Assembly: GCA_036251205.1 (NCBI GenBank)
Contig: CP133958.1
Location: forward strand, 868,001 to 932,000
Length of the DNA stretch: 64,000 nucleotides
From: Orbaceae bacterium BiB
GTDB lineage: Bacteria > Pseudomonadota > Gammaproteobacteria > Enterobacterales > Orbaceae
Reading direction: 5' to 3'
The first letter of the stretch is position 1. Each line of letters opens with the position of its first letter. Position numbers and translations under genes: made by a program. Shown here piece after piece: positions 1-9,653 of the stretch. The notes under the pieces were generated by a model. It ran no database searches and was not told where the DNA came from. It worked only from the letters and a program-made list of their open reading frames with translations.

Positions 1-1
1 A

Positions 2-853
2 GATACGGCAAAAGCAATTGGAATTATTATTAATAATCCTGAATATGCCGATGTCCGTAGCCTCGAAGGTGTTGCCCCAACTAAAAAAGCCGCAGTACCT
101 ACTATTGCAATCCCAACCACTGCTGGAACAGCTGCTGAAGTCACTATCAATTATGTTATTACCGATGAAGAGAAAAAACGTAAATTTGTTTGCGTCGATC
201 CTCATGACATTCCGGCCGTCGCTATTATCGATTCAGAAATGATGAATAGTATGCCAAAAAGCTTAAAAGCAGCAACGGGAGTTGATGCATTAACTCATGC
301 AATAGAGGGTTATATTACTAAAGGTGCTTGGGAACTATCAGATATGTTCCACCTTAAAGCAATCGAGGTGATTGGTCGTTCACTTCGTGATTCAGTGAAT
401 GGTGTCGCTAAAGGTGGCGAAGACATGGCACTTGGTCAATATATTGCGGGAATGGGTTTTTCAAATGTAGGATTAGGCTTAGTACATGGTATGGCACACC
501 CATTAGGGGCCTTTTATGGTACACCACATGGCGTAGCAAATGCGGTTCTACTACCACACATCATGAGCTATAACGCTGAGTTTACAGCAGATAAATACCG
601 AGATATAGCTAAAGCAATCGGTGTAAAAGGAACTGAAATGATGAGTATTGATACTGCTCGTAAAGCAGCTATTGATGCTGTAACACAGTTAAATAAAGAT
701 GTTGGAATTCCTGCTACATTAAAAGAGATTGGTGTCAAATTAGAAGATATTCCAGCTTTAGCGCAAGCTGCTTTTGATGATGTATGTACAGGTGGAAACC
801 CACGTGATACAAATGTCAGCGAGATCGCTGCACTTTATAAGGCTATTTACTAA
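2..853 (+). CDS. fucO: Lactaldehyde reductase (iron-containing alcohol dehydrogenase), 5'-truncated
   Basis: The window opens inside this gene; the frame is open from base 2 to the TAA at 851-853, so the nucleotide-binding N-terminus is missing. The visible 283 residues follow E. coli FucO closely, including the AIPTTAGTAAEV segment. The iron ligands of the family are present: Asp and His in GVDALTHAIEGY and two His in HGMAHPLGAFYGTPHG. The family reduces L-lactaldehyde to 1,2-propanediol with NADH during anaerobic fucose or rhamnose use. The internal ATG at 239 lies mid-domain and is not the start. No fucose genes are visible downstream, so pathway context lies outside the window. Confidence 0.93.
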   Translation, partial: DTAKAIGIIINNPEYADVRSLEGVAPTKKAAVPTIAIPTTAGTAAEVTINYVITDEEKKRKFVCVDPHDIPAVAIIDSEMMNSMPKSLKAATGVDALTHAIEGYITKGAWELSDMFHLKAIEVIGRSLRDSVNGVAKGGEDMALGQYIAGMGFSNVGLGLVHGMAHPLGAFYGTPHGVANAVLLPHIMSYNAEFTADKYRDIAKAIGVKGTEMMSIDTARKAAIDAVTQLNKDVGIPATLKEIGVKLEDIPALAQAAFDDVCTGGNPRDTNVSEIAALYKAIY

Positions 854-881
854 ATCTCATCAAATAGAACTGCGGTAAAAC

Positions 882-918
882 AAAACAGCGCTAATCAAAA
901 AGAGATAGCGCTGTTTTT
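882..918. terminator. Bidirectional terminator between fucO and clpA
   Basis: Arms AAACAGCGCTA and TAGCGCTGTTT form an 11-bp perfect stem flanked by A and T runs. It sits between two convergent genes and can end transcription from both sides. Confidence 0.8.
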
Positions 919-947
919 ATTTGAGTAGTAATTAAGCTTAATACACT

Positions 948-3182
948 TTATGAGGTTAATGAAGACTTACCTTGATAGATGAAGTTAAGTTTATCATTTT
1001 TCAACGTCACTTTAATTCTTCCACCTTGCTGCAATTGACCAAATAGTAACTCTTGAGCAATCGGTTTTTTAAGCTGTTCTTGAATGACACGAGTCATTGG
1101 TCTTGCCCCCATTGCCTTATCATAACCTTTCTGTGCTAGCCATATTTTAGCTTCATTCGTAATCGCTATTGTCACCTGTTTAGCGGCTAGTTGTTGGGCA
1201 AGTTCGGCAACAAATTTATCAACAATTTTTGACATAATCGACTGGCTTAAATGCTCAAACCAAATAATATTATCTAATCGATTTCGAAACTCAGGGCTAA
1301 AAGTATGGTTGATTTCAAATAACGCATCATGACTTTTATCTTGATTTGTAAATCCAATTGAAGATTTAATTGTTTCCTTTACACCTGCATTGGTTGTCAT
1401 AACTAAAATAATATTACGAAAATCAGCTTTACGTCCGTTAGTATCGGTTAATGTACCATTATCCATAATTTGTAGTAATAAATTATAAATATCTTGGTGA
1501 GCTTTCTCTATCTCATCAAGTAATAACACGGCATATGGATGTTTAATTACCTGTTCTGTCAGCAATCCCCCCTGCTCATGTCCAACATAACCAGGAGGAG
1601 AACCAATTAGTCGACTCACTGTATGAGGTTCTTTATATTCAGACATATCAAAACGCAATAACTCAACACCAAGTAATTTCGCTAATTGTAACGTGACCTC
1701 TGTTTTACCTACACCTGTTGGCCCTGCAAATAAGAATGAACCAATCGGTTTATGCTCACCACCGAGACCAGCTCGATTTAAAGTTATCGCATCACAAAGG
1801 ACATTAATCGCTTTATCTTGACCAAATACAGCTGATTTTAACTCTGCTGGTAGATTTTGTAATTTACTTTTGTCAGAGCTAGATACTGTACTTTCAGGAA
1901 TTCGAGCAATTTTGGCGATAATTTTTTCAATATCACTCTCATTAATCGTTTTTTTGCGTTGTTTAATCGGTAAAAGTGTATTTTTAGCGCCAGCTTCATC
2001 AATTAAATCGATCGCTTTATCAGGCAAAAAGCGATCAGGTAAATATTTTACCGATAGCTCAACCGCCGATTTTAACGCCTTTGTTGTATAGTGAACTTGA
2101 TGATACTGTTCATAGTAACTTTTTAGCCCTTGCAAAATTTTAATACTATCAGCGATCGATGGCTCAATAATATCAACTTTTTGAAAACGTCGAGCTAAAG
2201 CGTGATCTTTTTCAAAGATTCGACTATATTCTTGGTAGGTTGTAGAACCAAAAACGCGAATTTTTCCTGATGATAACAGTGGTTTGAGTAAATTAGCTGC
2301 ATCTAGTTTACTTTCACCCGTTGCACCAGCACCAATAATCATATGAATCTCATCAATAAATAAAATACTATTTGATTGCAGTTCAAGTGCCTTCACGAGT
2401 TCATTAAAGCGTTTTTCAAAATCCCCCCGATAAGTTGCACCAGCAATCAGCGAGGAAATATCAAACGAATAAATAGTCGCATTAGCTAATACATCAGGAA
2501 CCTTATTTTGTTCAATTAACCATGCCAAACCTTCAGCAATTGCCGTTTTACCGACACCAGCCTCACCGACTAAAATCGGATTATTTTTACGTCGTCGACA
2601 TAAAATTTGCATAACTCTTTCAATATCAAGCTGTCGGCCAACTAATGGGTCTAAACGTCCTTGCTGTGCTAATAGATTAAGATTAACGGTATAGCGCGAT
2701 AATGCGTCGGATTCAGTAGATACATTCTGTTGTTCCTCATCACTTTCATGCATTGGAATTTGGTGAGATAAATAACTTATTAATTTCAACCAATCTAAAT
2801 TAAAACTATTTAATAAATAAGCCGCGTATGACTCTTCTTCACTAAGAATGGCGACCAATACATCACAAGAGGTCACTTCTTTTTTTTCTGCCGATTGTAC
2901 TTGCATTACAGCCCGTTCAATCACTCGATGAAATGCAATAGTTGGCTCAGTTAATAGTTCATGTTGATAACAAGGTAAATAGCTGGCATTATCCTCAATA
3001 TAAAAGGTTAACTCTGTAAATAACTTTTCAACATCAATATCCAGATTAGTTAACACATTAATGACCATTTTATCGTTTAAGAGTGCAAGTAACAGCTGTT
3101 CAACAGTAAAATATTCATAACCTAATGATTGCGCCTCGTTAAATCCCTCGCTAATCACTAACTGTAGTTGTTTATTCATCAT
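948..3182 (-). CDS. clpA: ATP-dependent Clp protease ATP-binding subunit ClpA
   Basis: AAA+ unfoldase that feeds substrates, including ClpS-delivered N-end-rule proteins, to ClpP. The 744-residue protein has an N-terminal Clp repeat domain (about 1-145), a first AAA module with Walker A GEAGVGKT near residue 206 and IDEIH, and a second module with GPTGVGKT near 487 and [10 protein letters not shown]. The start is placed at 3182 because its ATG overlaps the clpS TGA (ATGA) and MMNKQLQL aligns with the E. coli start MLNQELEL; an upstream in-frame ATG at 3206 would run into clpS. Translation is probably coupled to clpS. It ends at the shared terminator with fucO. Confidence 0.96.
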   Translation of the reverse strand: MMNKQLQLVISEGFNEAQSLGYEYFTVEQLLLALLNDKMVINVLTNLDIDVEKLFTELTFYIEDNASYLPCYQHELLTEPTIAFHRVIERAVMQVQSAEKKEVTSCDVLVAILSEEESYAAYLLNSFNLDWLKLISYLSHQIPMHESDEEQQNVSTESDALSRYTVNLNLLAQQGRLDPLVGRQLDIERVMQILCRRRKNNPILVGEAGVGKTAIAEGLAWLIEQNKVPDVLANATIYSFDISSLIAGATYRGDFEKRFNELVKALELQSNSILFIDEIHMIIGAGATGESKLDAANLLKPLLSSGKIRVFGSTTYQEYSRIFEKDHALARRFQKVDIIEPSIADSIKILQGLKSYYEQYHQVHYTTKALKSAVELSVKYLPDRFLPDKAIDLIDEAGAKNTLLPIKQRKKTINESDIEKIIAKIARIPESTVSSSDKSKLQNLPAELKSAVFGQDKAINVLCDAITLNRAGLGGEHKPIGSFLFAGPTGVGKTEVTLQLAKLLGVELLRFDMSEYKEPHTVSRLIGSPPGYVGHEQGGLLTEQVIKHPYAVLLLDEIEKAHQDIYNLLLQIMDNGTLTDTNGRKADFRNIILVMTTNAGVKETIKSSIGFTNQDKSHDALFEINHTFSPEFRNRLDNIIWFEHLSQSIMSKIVDKFVAELAQQLAAKQVTIAITNEAKIWLAQKGYDKAMGARPMTRVIQEQLKKPIAQELLFGQLQQGGRIKVTLKNDKLNFIYQGKSSLTS

Positions 3183-3484
3183 GATGGTAATTTTTCCATG
3201 GTACATTTAAGTGGGAATTGATGCTCCTGTGCATACTGAGTAACTTGAAAAACTTTCGTTTCAGCAATTTCAGCAGAGTACACGCCACAAATTCCTTTTC
3301 CCTCTTTATGTACAGCATACATAATTTGTGTGGCTCTATTTTCATCATGACCAAAGAAATGCATTAATACCTCAATGACAAAATCCATAGTAGTATAGTC
3401 ATCATTATATAAAATCACCTGATATTTAGCAGGTGGTGCCATGCTTTTCACGTTGAATTTTTCAACAACTCGCTCTTTGCTCAT
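3179..3484 (-). CDS. clpS: ATP-dependent Clp protease adaptor ClpS
   Basis: Adaptor that recognises N-degrons and hands them to ClpA. It carries the typical core: [16 protein letters not shown], HxxGKGICG-type sequence ([10 protein letters not shown]), and AEIAETK. A GTG at 3505 gives 108 residues, while the ATG at 3484 gives 101. I prefer 3484 because AGAG lies just upstream and the variable N-terminus of the family tolerates either length. It overlaps clpA by four bases, the conserved clpS-clpA arrangement. It is transcribed divergently from the VirK/YbjX-family gene. Confidence 0.93.
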   Translation of the reverse strand: MSKERVVEKFNVKSMAPPAKYQVILYNDDYTTMDFVIEVLMHFFGHDENRATQIMYAVHKEGKGICGVYSAEIAETKVFQVTQYAQEHQFPLKCTMEKLPS

Positions 3485-3577
3485 ATTTAATACTCTACTA
3501 ATCACACTTTATCGGTTATCATACTCATTTTTACTGCTGATTTATAGCCAAATTAAAATTATTGACACACAAAATAG

Positions 3578-4519
3578 ATGAATAAGATTACTGATATTGT
3601 TCCCCCAAAAAATAAAATGGTGCTATTTAAATGGCTATACTCTGGCCAGCTTAAACTGAATCCGCTTTGGCAAAAATGGGGCTACCGTTGTAAATTTGTC
3701 TTACGTTCACTGTTTTTAGCACCTCGTACCTTTAATTGGCTTGAGCATCTTGCTAATTATCGATTACTCGGTTATTTTTTGTCTAGACAAACCAATCTGC
3801 CTTGTAAGTTACAACGCCCTTATTTATCAACATGTATGAAAAATAAAGAATGTTTACAAGCATTGGTCTACCACTATGATTTTTTATCATCACATAATGA
3901 TAAAGTAACGCACGCTTTTTATGGTGAAAAGGCCTATTTATTGGCTGAATTGACGGCTAAAAATGACGATATTATTCGCCTATTTATCCAAGCCGAAGAT
4001 AAATATGCTCGTGAAGGAGAGATTAGTCTTTATGCCTATGATCAAAATAATGTTGATCTTGCTACACTGACTTTTTCAATTATCGAATATCAGGGTAAAT
4101 CGACACTATTTATTGCAGGGCTACAAGGATCTAACCACCAAGACGCAAGATCAGCAATCCAACAAGCGACTAAAGCATGTTTTGGCCTATTCCCTAAACG
4201 TTTAGTTGTCGAAAGTGCACTTATTTTAGCGAATTTTTTCCAACTAGAACAAATTGTTGCTGTAAGTAATACAACTCATATTTATAATAATTGGCGCTAC
4301 AAAAGTCGATTCAAACAAATACACTCGGATTTTAATGATTTTTGGCAAACAATTGATGGTAAAGAGAATAGTGAAGGATTATTTATTCTGCCAAATAACG
4401 TTGCCCGTAAGCCAATTGAAGATATCGTGAGTAAAAAACGTTCAGAGTATCGTAATCGTTATGCACTATTAGATACTCTAATAGAAAAAATCAATAATCA
4501 ACTCTCAACATTACAATAA
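3578..4519 (+). CDS. VirK/YbjX family protein (DUF535)
   Basis: A 313-residue protein matching the YbjX/VirK family in length and in internal sequences such as the central AREGEISLYAYD and LFIAGLQG segments. Family members in Salmonella and Shigella have been tied to antimicrobial-peptide resistance and virulence-factor localisation, but no biochemical activity is established. No signal peptide or clear membrane helix is visible, and the N-terminus is basic and aromatic. It lies beside clpSA, as ybjX does in E. coli, and 22 bp upstream of lysO, so the two may be co-transcribed. Confidence 0.82.
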   Translation: MNKITDIVPPKNKMVLFKWLYSGQLKLNPLWQKWGYRCKFVLRSLFLAPRTFNWLEHLANYRLLGYFLSRQTNLPCKLQRPYLSTCMKNKECLQALVYHYDFLSSHNDKVTHAFYGEKAYLLAELTAKNDDIIRLFIQAEDKYAREGEISLYAYDQNNVDLATLTFSIIEYQGKSTLFIAGLQGSNHQDARSAIQQATKACFGLFPKRLVVESALILANFFQLEQIVAVSNTTHIYNNWRYKSRFKQIHSDFNDFWQTIDGKENSEGLFILPNNVARKPIEDIVSKKRSEYRNRYALLDTLIEKINNQLSTLQ

Positions 4520-4541
4520 TATATTTTTAAAAGGTTATTCT

Positions 4542-5450
4542 ATGCTCTTCGGCATTCTAATCGCATTAGTACCTCTGTTTACGGGTTATTTAATAAAATT
4601 ATCAAACAAATTATGGATTGATAAGATTAATAAGTCGTTGAGCCTTATTGTCTATCTCATTTTGTTTATTATGGGTATTGAGTTAGCTCAACTTGACGAT
4701 CTACTTACCAATTTAACGACGATTATTTCATCAACCTTGATCTTATTCGTCTGTACTTTTGGTATGAATATGCTTTTCTTACTGGTTATTGATATTTTTT
4801 TACCATGGCGTAATAGTAATCAAAATAGTGAACCCGTCACATCTCGTTTTAAAATGATCTTAGAATCGTTACGAATCTGCTTTGCTCTAATTCTTGGATT
4901 TATATGTGGTTTGATTCCTTTATCGTTCTGGCAATACAATGGATTAGCTACTAAAATTATTTTAGTTATTCTATTAGTCCTTGTCGGTATTCAACTGCGC
5001 AGCAACAACATAACGGTTAAACAAATTTTAATTAATAAAGTGGGTATGATGACTACCACTATTGTGATATTAAGCGCCCTGTTAGGTGGTTTGATTGCAT
5101 CATATATATTAGATTTATCAGTGAATACAGCGCTTGCTATGTCATCTGGTTTCGGTTGGTATTCGTTATCAGGGATATTGATGACTGAAGCTCAGGGAGC
5201 CGTTATTGGCAGTATCACATTTTTAAATGATATTATGCGAGAACTTACTGCAATTATTTTAATTCCTAGCTTAATTAAACGTTTTAAATTCACTGCACTT
5301 GGTGTGTGCGGTGCGACATCAATGGATTTTACGCTGCCTATGTTGCAAAAAGGCGGTGGTATGATGATAGTCCCACCCGCGATTGTACAAGGATTTTTAT
5401 TAACGCTCGTTATGCCTATCCTAATGACGTTACTAAACTATTATTTTTAA
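4542..5450 (+). CDS. lysO: Lysine exporter LysO family (YbjE, DUF340)
   Basis: A 302-residue, highly hydrophobic inner-membrane protein with about eight or more predicted helices. It follows the LysO/YbjE family, including the MGIELAQL and FGWYSLSG segments and the C-terminal GATSMDFTLPMLQ segment. LysO exports L-lysine and toxic analogues such as thialysine. The gene starts 22 bp after the DUF535 gene with an AAAAGG-like ribosome-binding site. I saw no lysine riboswitch or long leader ahead of it; its only upstream space is the short gap to the DUF535 gene. Expression therefore probably depends on the upstream promoter. Confidence 0.87.
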   Translation: MLFGILIALVPLFTGYLIKLSNKLWIDKINKSLSLIVYLILFIMGIELAQLDDLLTNLTTIISSTLILFVCTFGMNMLFLLVIDIFLPWRNSNQNSEPVTSRFKMILESLRICFALILGFICGLIPLSFWQYNGLATKIILVILLVLVGIQLRSNNITVKQILINKVGMMTTTIVILSALLGGLIASYILDLSVNTALAMSSGFGWYSLSGILMTEAQGAVIGSITFLNDIMRELTAIILIPSLIKRFKFTALGVCGATSMDFTLPMLQKGGGMMIVPPAIVQGFLLTLVMPILMTLLNYYF

Positions 5451-5499
5451 TATAACTTTAGTCTAGTTTTGATGGACTATTAATAAATGGCACTTAATT

Positions 5500-5895
5500 A
5501 TGAATAAAAAAACCACTAATTTATGCCCATGCTGTTCAGCTAAACCCTATCAGGAGTGCTGCGAACCTTATCATCTATGGGTAAAAAACGCACCGACAGC
5601 TGAAGCATTAATGCGTTCTCGCTATAGTGCTTATGCAATGCGTAATGCCGAATATCTGATAAAAACATGGCATCCTAAAACGCTACCAAAGCGATTAGAT
5701 GAAACAATTAGTGAAGCCAAGTGGATTGAATTGGTCATTCATCGAAGCTGGGATAGCGATATCGATAATGAAGCTTTTGTCGATTTTACTGCTCGTTACC
5801 GAAATATCAACGGTAAAGCAGAAAAAATGCATGAAATCAGTCGTTTTCTAAAACAAGGTGAACATTGGTTTTATATTGATGGCGAGTTTATTTAA
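5500..5895 (+). CDS. ychJ: YchJ family SEC-C motif protein (UPF0225)
   Basis: A 131-residue protein with an N-terminal SEC-C type zinc motif (CPCCSAKPYQECC) followed by the YchJ core, including AEALMRSRYSAYAM and the WI-LVIH region. The family is widespread and small; its function is unknown, though SEC-C motifs bind zinc and often protein partners such as SecB in SecA. E. coli YchJ carries a second C-terminal SEC-C copy that is absent here, so this is a shorter, single-motif form. Its stop codon overlaps the 3' end of lpxH on the opposite strand by eight bases. Confidence 0.88.
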   Translation: MNKKTTNLCPCCSAKPYQECCEPYHLWVKNAPTAEALMRSRYSAYAMRNAEYLIKTWHPKTLPKRLDETISEAKWIELVIHRSWDSDIDNEAFVDFTARYRNINGKAEKMHEISRFLKQGEHWFYIDGEFI

Positions 5896-6625
5896 CTCGC
5901 TTCTCGTTACCGTTCTGGACTAATGTGATCTTACCAGACTCATCTTGTTTAATATAATTAATACCATCATGCCAAGCACCTAATACAATCCGTTGGCTTG
6001 GCTTGTCAGCAATATCAAAATAATGGGTAGCGGGTCTATGAGTATGTCCATGAATCATTATGCTAGCTTGATATTTTGTCATCATCTCTTCAACTGCATT
6101 TTGATTAACATCCATAATTGATTCAGCTTTATACTGGTTATATTGACTACTTTTATTACGCATCTTGTTGGCTATCTTTTGACGAAAATAGCGGGGTAAT
6201 AATAAAAAGAGTCGTTGTAGCCATCTATTATGCATTTTTTTACGAAATTTTTGATATGCCTGATCGTCAATACAAAGTAAATCACCATGTAGAATAACAA
6301 TATTCTCTTGATGATTATTAATAACAAAGATCTCTGACAATAATTTCATTGCCGATACTGGCGCAAAATGTTTACCGAGTAAAAAATCACGATTACCGTG
6401 GATAAAGTAATTTTGAATATCTCGTTTGCTAAGTTCATTTAATTGCTTAGCAACTTCTTGCTGTAATGCAGAGGTAATATCATCACCAATCCAATAATCA
6501 AAGAGATCTCCGAGAATATAAAGCTCACAATGCGCAGGCAGTGACTGTAAAAAATGTAAAAAGCCTGCAGTTATCTCAGGCTCATTTTCATTTAAATGTA
6601 GATCTGCAATAAAAAAACGTTGCAT
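5888..6625 (-). CDS. lpxH: UDP-2,3-diacylglucosamine diphosphatase LpxH
   Basis: Calcineurin-like metallophosphoesterase that hydrolyses UDP-2,3-diacylglucosamine to lipid X in lipid A synthesis, peripheral at the inner membrane. The 245 residues include the metal-binding blocks FIADLHL (D8, H10), GDLFDYWIGDD, GNRDFLLG, HGD and HGHTHRPA. It starts three bases after ppiB ends, matching the E. coli ppiB-lpxH pair. Its 3' end overlaps ychJ convergently, leaving no space for a terminator between the two transcripts. Confidence 0.95.
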   Translation of the reverse strand: MQRFFIADLHLNENEPEITAGFLHFLQSLPAHCELYILGDLFDYWIGDDITSALQQEVAKQLNELSKRDIQNYFIHGNRDFLLGKHFAPVSAMKLLSEIFVINNHQENIVILHGDLLCIDDQAYQKFRKKMHNRWLQRLFLLLPRYFRQKIANKMRNKSSQYNQYKAESIMDVNQNAVEEMMTKYQASIMIHGHTHRPATHYFDIADKPSQRIVLGAWHDGINYIKQDESGKITLVQNGNEKRVK

Positions 6626-6628
6626 TGA

Positions 6629-7120
6629 TTACTCAACAGTAACGCTTTTAATCACGATATCTTCAACAGGTACATCGGCATGCATACCATTACGGCCTGT
6701 CTTAACAGCTTTAATTTGATCGATAACATCTAAACCGTCAACAACCTTTGCAAATACACAGTAACCAAAGCCATTAGCATCAGCTGAACGGAAATCTAAA
6801 TAATCATTATCAACGACGTTAATAAAAAATTGTGCCGTTGCTGAATGTGGATCTGACGTTCTTGCCATCGCTAAAGTTCCACGTTCATTTTTTAATCCAT
6901 TAGCCGCTTCATTCTTGATTGGGGCTTTTGTTTTTTTCTGTTTCATACCAGGTTCAAAACCACCACCTTGAATCATAAAATTATTAATTACACGGTGAAA
7001 AATAGTATTATCGTAAAAACCTTCTTTGCAGTATTCCACAAAATTCTTAACGGTTTCAGGTGCTTTATCAGCAAAGGTTTCTATTTTAATATCACCTTTA
7101 TTAGTATGAAAAATAATCAT
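6629..7120 (-). CDS. ppiB: Peptidyl-prolyl cis-trans isomerase B (cytoplasmic cyclophilin)
   Basis: A 163-residue cyclophilin without a signal peptide, so cytoplasmic like E. coli PpiB. It has [19 protein letters not shown], the [17 protein letters not shown] block and [12 protein letters not shown], which cover the catalytic Arg, Phe and Gln. It accelerates proline isomerisation in folding proteins. The gene lies 64 bp after folD and three bases before lpxH, and is probably co-transcribed with lpxH. Confidence 0.95.
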   Translation of the reverse strand: MIIFHTNKGDIKIETFADKAPETVKNFVEYCKEGFYDNTIFHRVINNFMIQGGGFEPGMKQKKTKAPIKNEAANGLKNERGTLAMARTSDPHSATAQFFINVVDNDYLDFRSADANGFGYCVFAKVVDGLDVIDQIKAVKTGRNGMHADVPVEDIVIKSVTVE

Positions 7121-7184
7121 AATCTGTTCCTTTAAATTTTCATTTGTTTATTAAATGGCATTTTGATAAAAATATTTTTATCAA

Positions 7185-8036
7185 TTAGCTGCCAAATCTC
7201 GTACACGCTGCTAATGTATTTTGCATTAATGTTGCTACTGTCATCGGGCCTACACCACCAGGCACTGGTGTAATAAAACTTGCCCTTTTAGCTGCCTCAG
7301 CAAACTCGACATCACCGGCTAATTTACCATCGGGTAAACGATTAATCCCTACATCGATAATAATCGCCCCATCTTTAATCCACTCCCCTTTAACAAAATT
7401 GGGAATTCCAACACCCGCAATAACGATATCAGCTCGTTTAACATGGTCAGCTAAATCTGTGGTTTGGCTATGGGTAATCGTCGTTGTACAGCCTAATAAT
7501 AGCAACTCTAATGCCATTGGCCGACCAACAATACTTGAGGCCCCTACAACCGTTGCATTCAATCCTGACAATTTAACGCCTGTTGATTTTAACATAGTTA
7601 CAATGCCATAAGGCGTACAAGGTCTTAAAATCGGTTCTCGTTGTAACAAACGCCCAATATTGAATGGATGGAAGCCATCAACATCTTTTTTGGGATCTAT
7701 TCGTTCCAGTACTTTCGTTTTATCAATATTGTTAGGCAACGGTAGTTGAACTAAAATGCCATCGACATCATGTTGTTGATTTAATTTGTCAATTAATTCA
7801 ATTAACTGTTCTGTTGTTGCTGAAGGAAGATCATAAGCAAAAGAGATAAACCCCACTTCTTCGCAAGCTTTTTGTTTATTCTTAACATAAATTTTAGACG
7901 CAGGATCATCACCAACTTGAATAACAGCAAGACCTGGAGCTCTAAGCCCATTAGCTTTACGTTGCTCAACTTGATTTACAATATCAGTACGAATTTTTTG
8001 GGCTAGTGCTTTACCATCAATAATTGTTGCTGTCAT
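7185..8036 (-). CDS. folD: Bifunctional methylenetetrahydrofolate dehydrogenase/cyclohydrolase
   Basis: A 283-residue FolD interconverting 5,10-methylene-, methenyl- and 10-formyl-tetrahydrofolate in one-carbon metabolism. Visible family motifs include YVKNKQKAC with the catalytic Lys, [24 protein letters not shown] in the NADP-binding domain, and the C-terminal [13 protein letters not shown]. Length and architecture are standard. It follows the 255-aa membrane protein on the same strand after an 81-bp gap and precedes ppiB. Confidence 0.96.
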   Translation of the reverse strand: MTATIIDGKALAQKIRTDIVNQVEQRKANGLRAPGLAVIQVGDDPASKIYVKNKQKACEEVGFISFAYDLPSATTEQLIELIDKLNQQHDVDGILVQLPLPNNIDKTKVLERIDPKKDVDGFHPFNIGRLLQREPILRPCTPYGIVTMLKSTGVKLSGLNATVVGASSIVGRPMALELLLLGCTTTITHSQTTDLADHVKRADIVIAGVGIPNFVKGEWIKDGAIIIDVGINRLPDGKLAGDVEFAEAAKRASFITPVPGGVGPMTVATLMQNTLAACTRFGS

Positions 8037-8117
8037 TTATTGTCACCTTTTAGCATCATCACATAATAGCTTTGTATTGTCTCAAATGTTATAAATGATG
8101 TCTATCAATCATATCAT

Positions 8118-8885
8118 TTATAACGTTTGACTGTTTATCTCATTAACAATTACTTGATATTTTTTGTTGTAGCGATAAGAGAAAAGGATTTCAATTAATG
8201 GAATGAGTAATAATAATCCCCAAATGATCATAATAGGTAGTAAAAAACCATTAACTAACTGTTTAATATAGAATGCGAAAATTTTAATAATGACTTCACT
8301 GGAAAGTAGGTTTGATAATTTCACCTCGAAAACCTCATCAACAAGTCCTCGCTCTAATCCAACAGTCGAAGAGAGTTTATCTTTTAAGGTCGATTTTAGG
8401 TAACGCATACCAATAGGCGAATCTAATACCATGATAATAAAATTTTGCGTTTGATTACGGTTCGTATCACTCAATTTTAGTTGAGCAATCATCATGGAGT
8501 GCGCTTGAGTTACAGCATCATCTAGGGTGCTATTTAAACTTTGTTCACTATAACTACTAATTTCAATATTGAAGTTAAAATTTTGTTCAATTACTGATTG
8601 GATAGAGGATTGATAAAAAGGTAATTTCTCAATAACCTGATCCCGGCTCGTGCTAATAGCACCATAGAGAAAACCTAAACATAACCCGATAATTGGAATG
8701 AAAAAATAGTAACTATAAGCCAGATATTTTAATGCCTTATAACGTCGCCTAACTAAAACAAATTTTTTTAAGGCAATCAGCAAAATTAGCAATACAATAA
8801 AACTCAGTAAGCCAATTTTGATTCCTCCCCAAATGATACTAAATAGATTAAAATACTGCGAAAAAAAATACCAATACTCACTCAT
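8118..8885 (-). CDS. Unrecognised inner-membrane protein, last gene of the cre cluster
   Basis: I do not recognise this 255-residue protein. It has three likely transmembrane helices, at about 18-40, 57-78 and 209-233, with a polar stretch of about 130 residues between helices two and three. The end of helix two (SRDQV) and the basic C-terminal tail after helix three suggest that the central domain is periplasmic. The gene lies 66 bp downstream of the DUF2884 gene on the same strand as creBC, roughly where creD would be expected. It is much shorter than CreD (about 450 residues) and shows no similarity to it that I can see. A role in envelope sensing or output of CreBC is inference from position only. 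Confidence 0.7.
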   Translation of the reverse strand: MSEYWYFFSQYFNLFSIIWGGIKIGLLSFIVLLILLIALKKFVLVRRRYKALKYLAYSYYFFIPIIGLCLGFLYGAISTSRDQVIEKLPFYQSSIQSVIEQNFNFNIEISSYSEQSLNSTLDDAVTQAHSMMIAQLKLSDTNRNQTQNFIIMVLDSPIGMRYLKSTLKDKLSSTVGLERGLVDEVFEVKLSNLLSSEVIIKIFAFYIKQLVNGFLLPIMIIWGLLLLIPLIEILFSYRYNKKYQVIVNEINSQTL

Positions 8886-8951
8886 TAATTTTCCTTAATT
8901 TATTATTGTTATTATTGATAATGTAGTATTTTATCGGTCTTATTTATAGAT

Positions 8952-9638
8952 TTATTGAAGACCGATCATTAAGTGGTTATATTGATCATCAATATTACCC
9001 ATTAATTCACAAACATAGTCATCAAATGATTGTAGAACTACTTTTTCTGATTTCCACTGATTTTTAGCAATTTTCTTAATTGCTGAATAATTTTTAAAAA
9101 TATCAAAGTTCAAAATACTGCTACCTAATATTTGATAAAATACTTTTTCACTAATGGCTTCACCATCTTTTTTTAAATTATTAAATGGTTGATAGTAAAA
9201 GTAGGTAACACCGTCAGTAGTGATAATCGATTTATGTAATAAAGCAATTAGCTGAGAGTGTAAACTAGCTAAATTATTTAACAAACTACTTTTATCACCT
9301 AAATTCTCACGAATTGCCTTTTCAAAGGCTGCATTAACATCATCAAGCTGCGTATTTGCAAGAGTTTCATAAAGAGGTAATTCTTTACGAACATATTCCT
9401 GAAACTCTTTAGCTTCCTTTTTAATTAACGGTTTCGTTTTTACTAACTGCCCGTTTAAGATGACTGTTCCATCAGGTTTAATATCTAACGTATTTTGATT
9501 GATAAACTGCACATCTTCGTTACTAATAACTATATTGTAACTTGGCTTAACTAAGCACTCTTTTGCCTTCGCCTGTACGGTATTAATAAATATAAGATTT
9601 ACTGCCAAGACAGCTAATAATATACTTTTTTTAAACAT
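8952..9638 (-). CDS. DUF2884 (YggN-like) secreted protein
   Basis: A 228-residue protein with a signal peptide (MFKKSILLAVLAVNLIFINTVQA) and a mature part that follows E. coli YggN: an early Cys, a LDIKPDGTVILNG block resembling YggN ITPDGNVMYNG, then an amphipathic helical stretch and a late Cys (YVCELMG). The two Cys may pair in the periplasm. The function of the family is unknown. It starts 15 bp after creC ends, so it is almost certainly in the cre transcript, which is not the position of yggN in E. coli. Confidence 0.8.
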   Translation of the reverse strand: MFKKSILLAVLAVNLIFINTVQAKAKECLVKPSYNIVISNEDVQFINQNTLDIKPDGTVILNGQLVKTKPLIKKEAKEFQEYVRKELPLYETLANTQLDDVNAAFEKAIRENLGDKSSLLNNLASLHSQLIALLHKSIITTDGVTYFYYQPFNNLKKDGEAISEKVFYQILGSSILNFDIFKNYSAIKKIAKNQWKSEKVVLQSFDDYVCELMGNIDDQYNHLMIGLQ

Positions 9639-9653
9639 AGCATCTTACCTCAA

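Noticed and set aside
8118-8885. Membrane protein as CreD
   Set aside because: CreD is about 450 residues with a different helix layout; only the position agrees.
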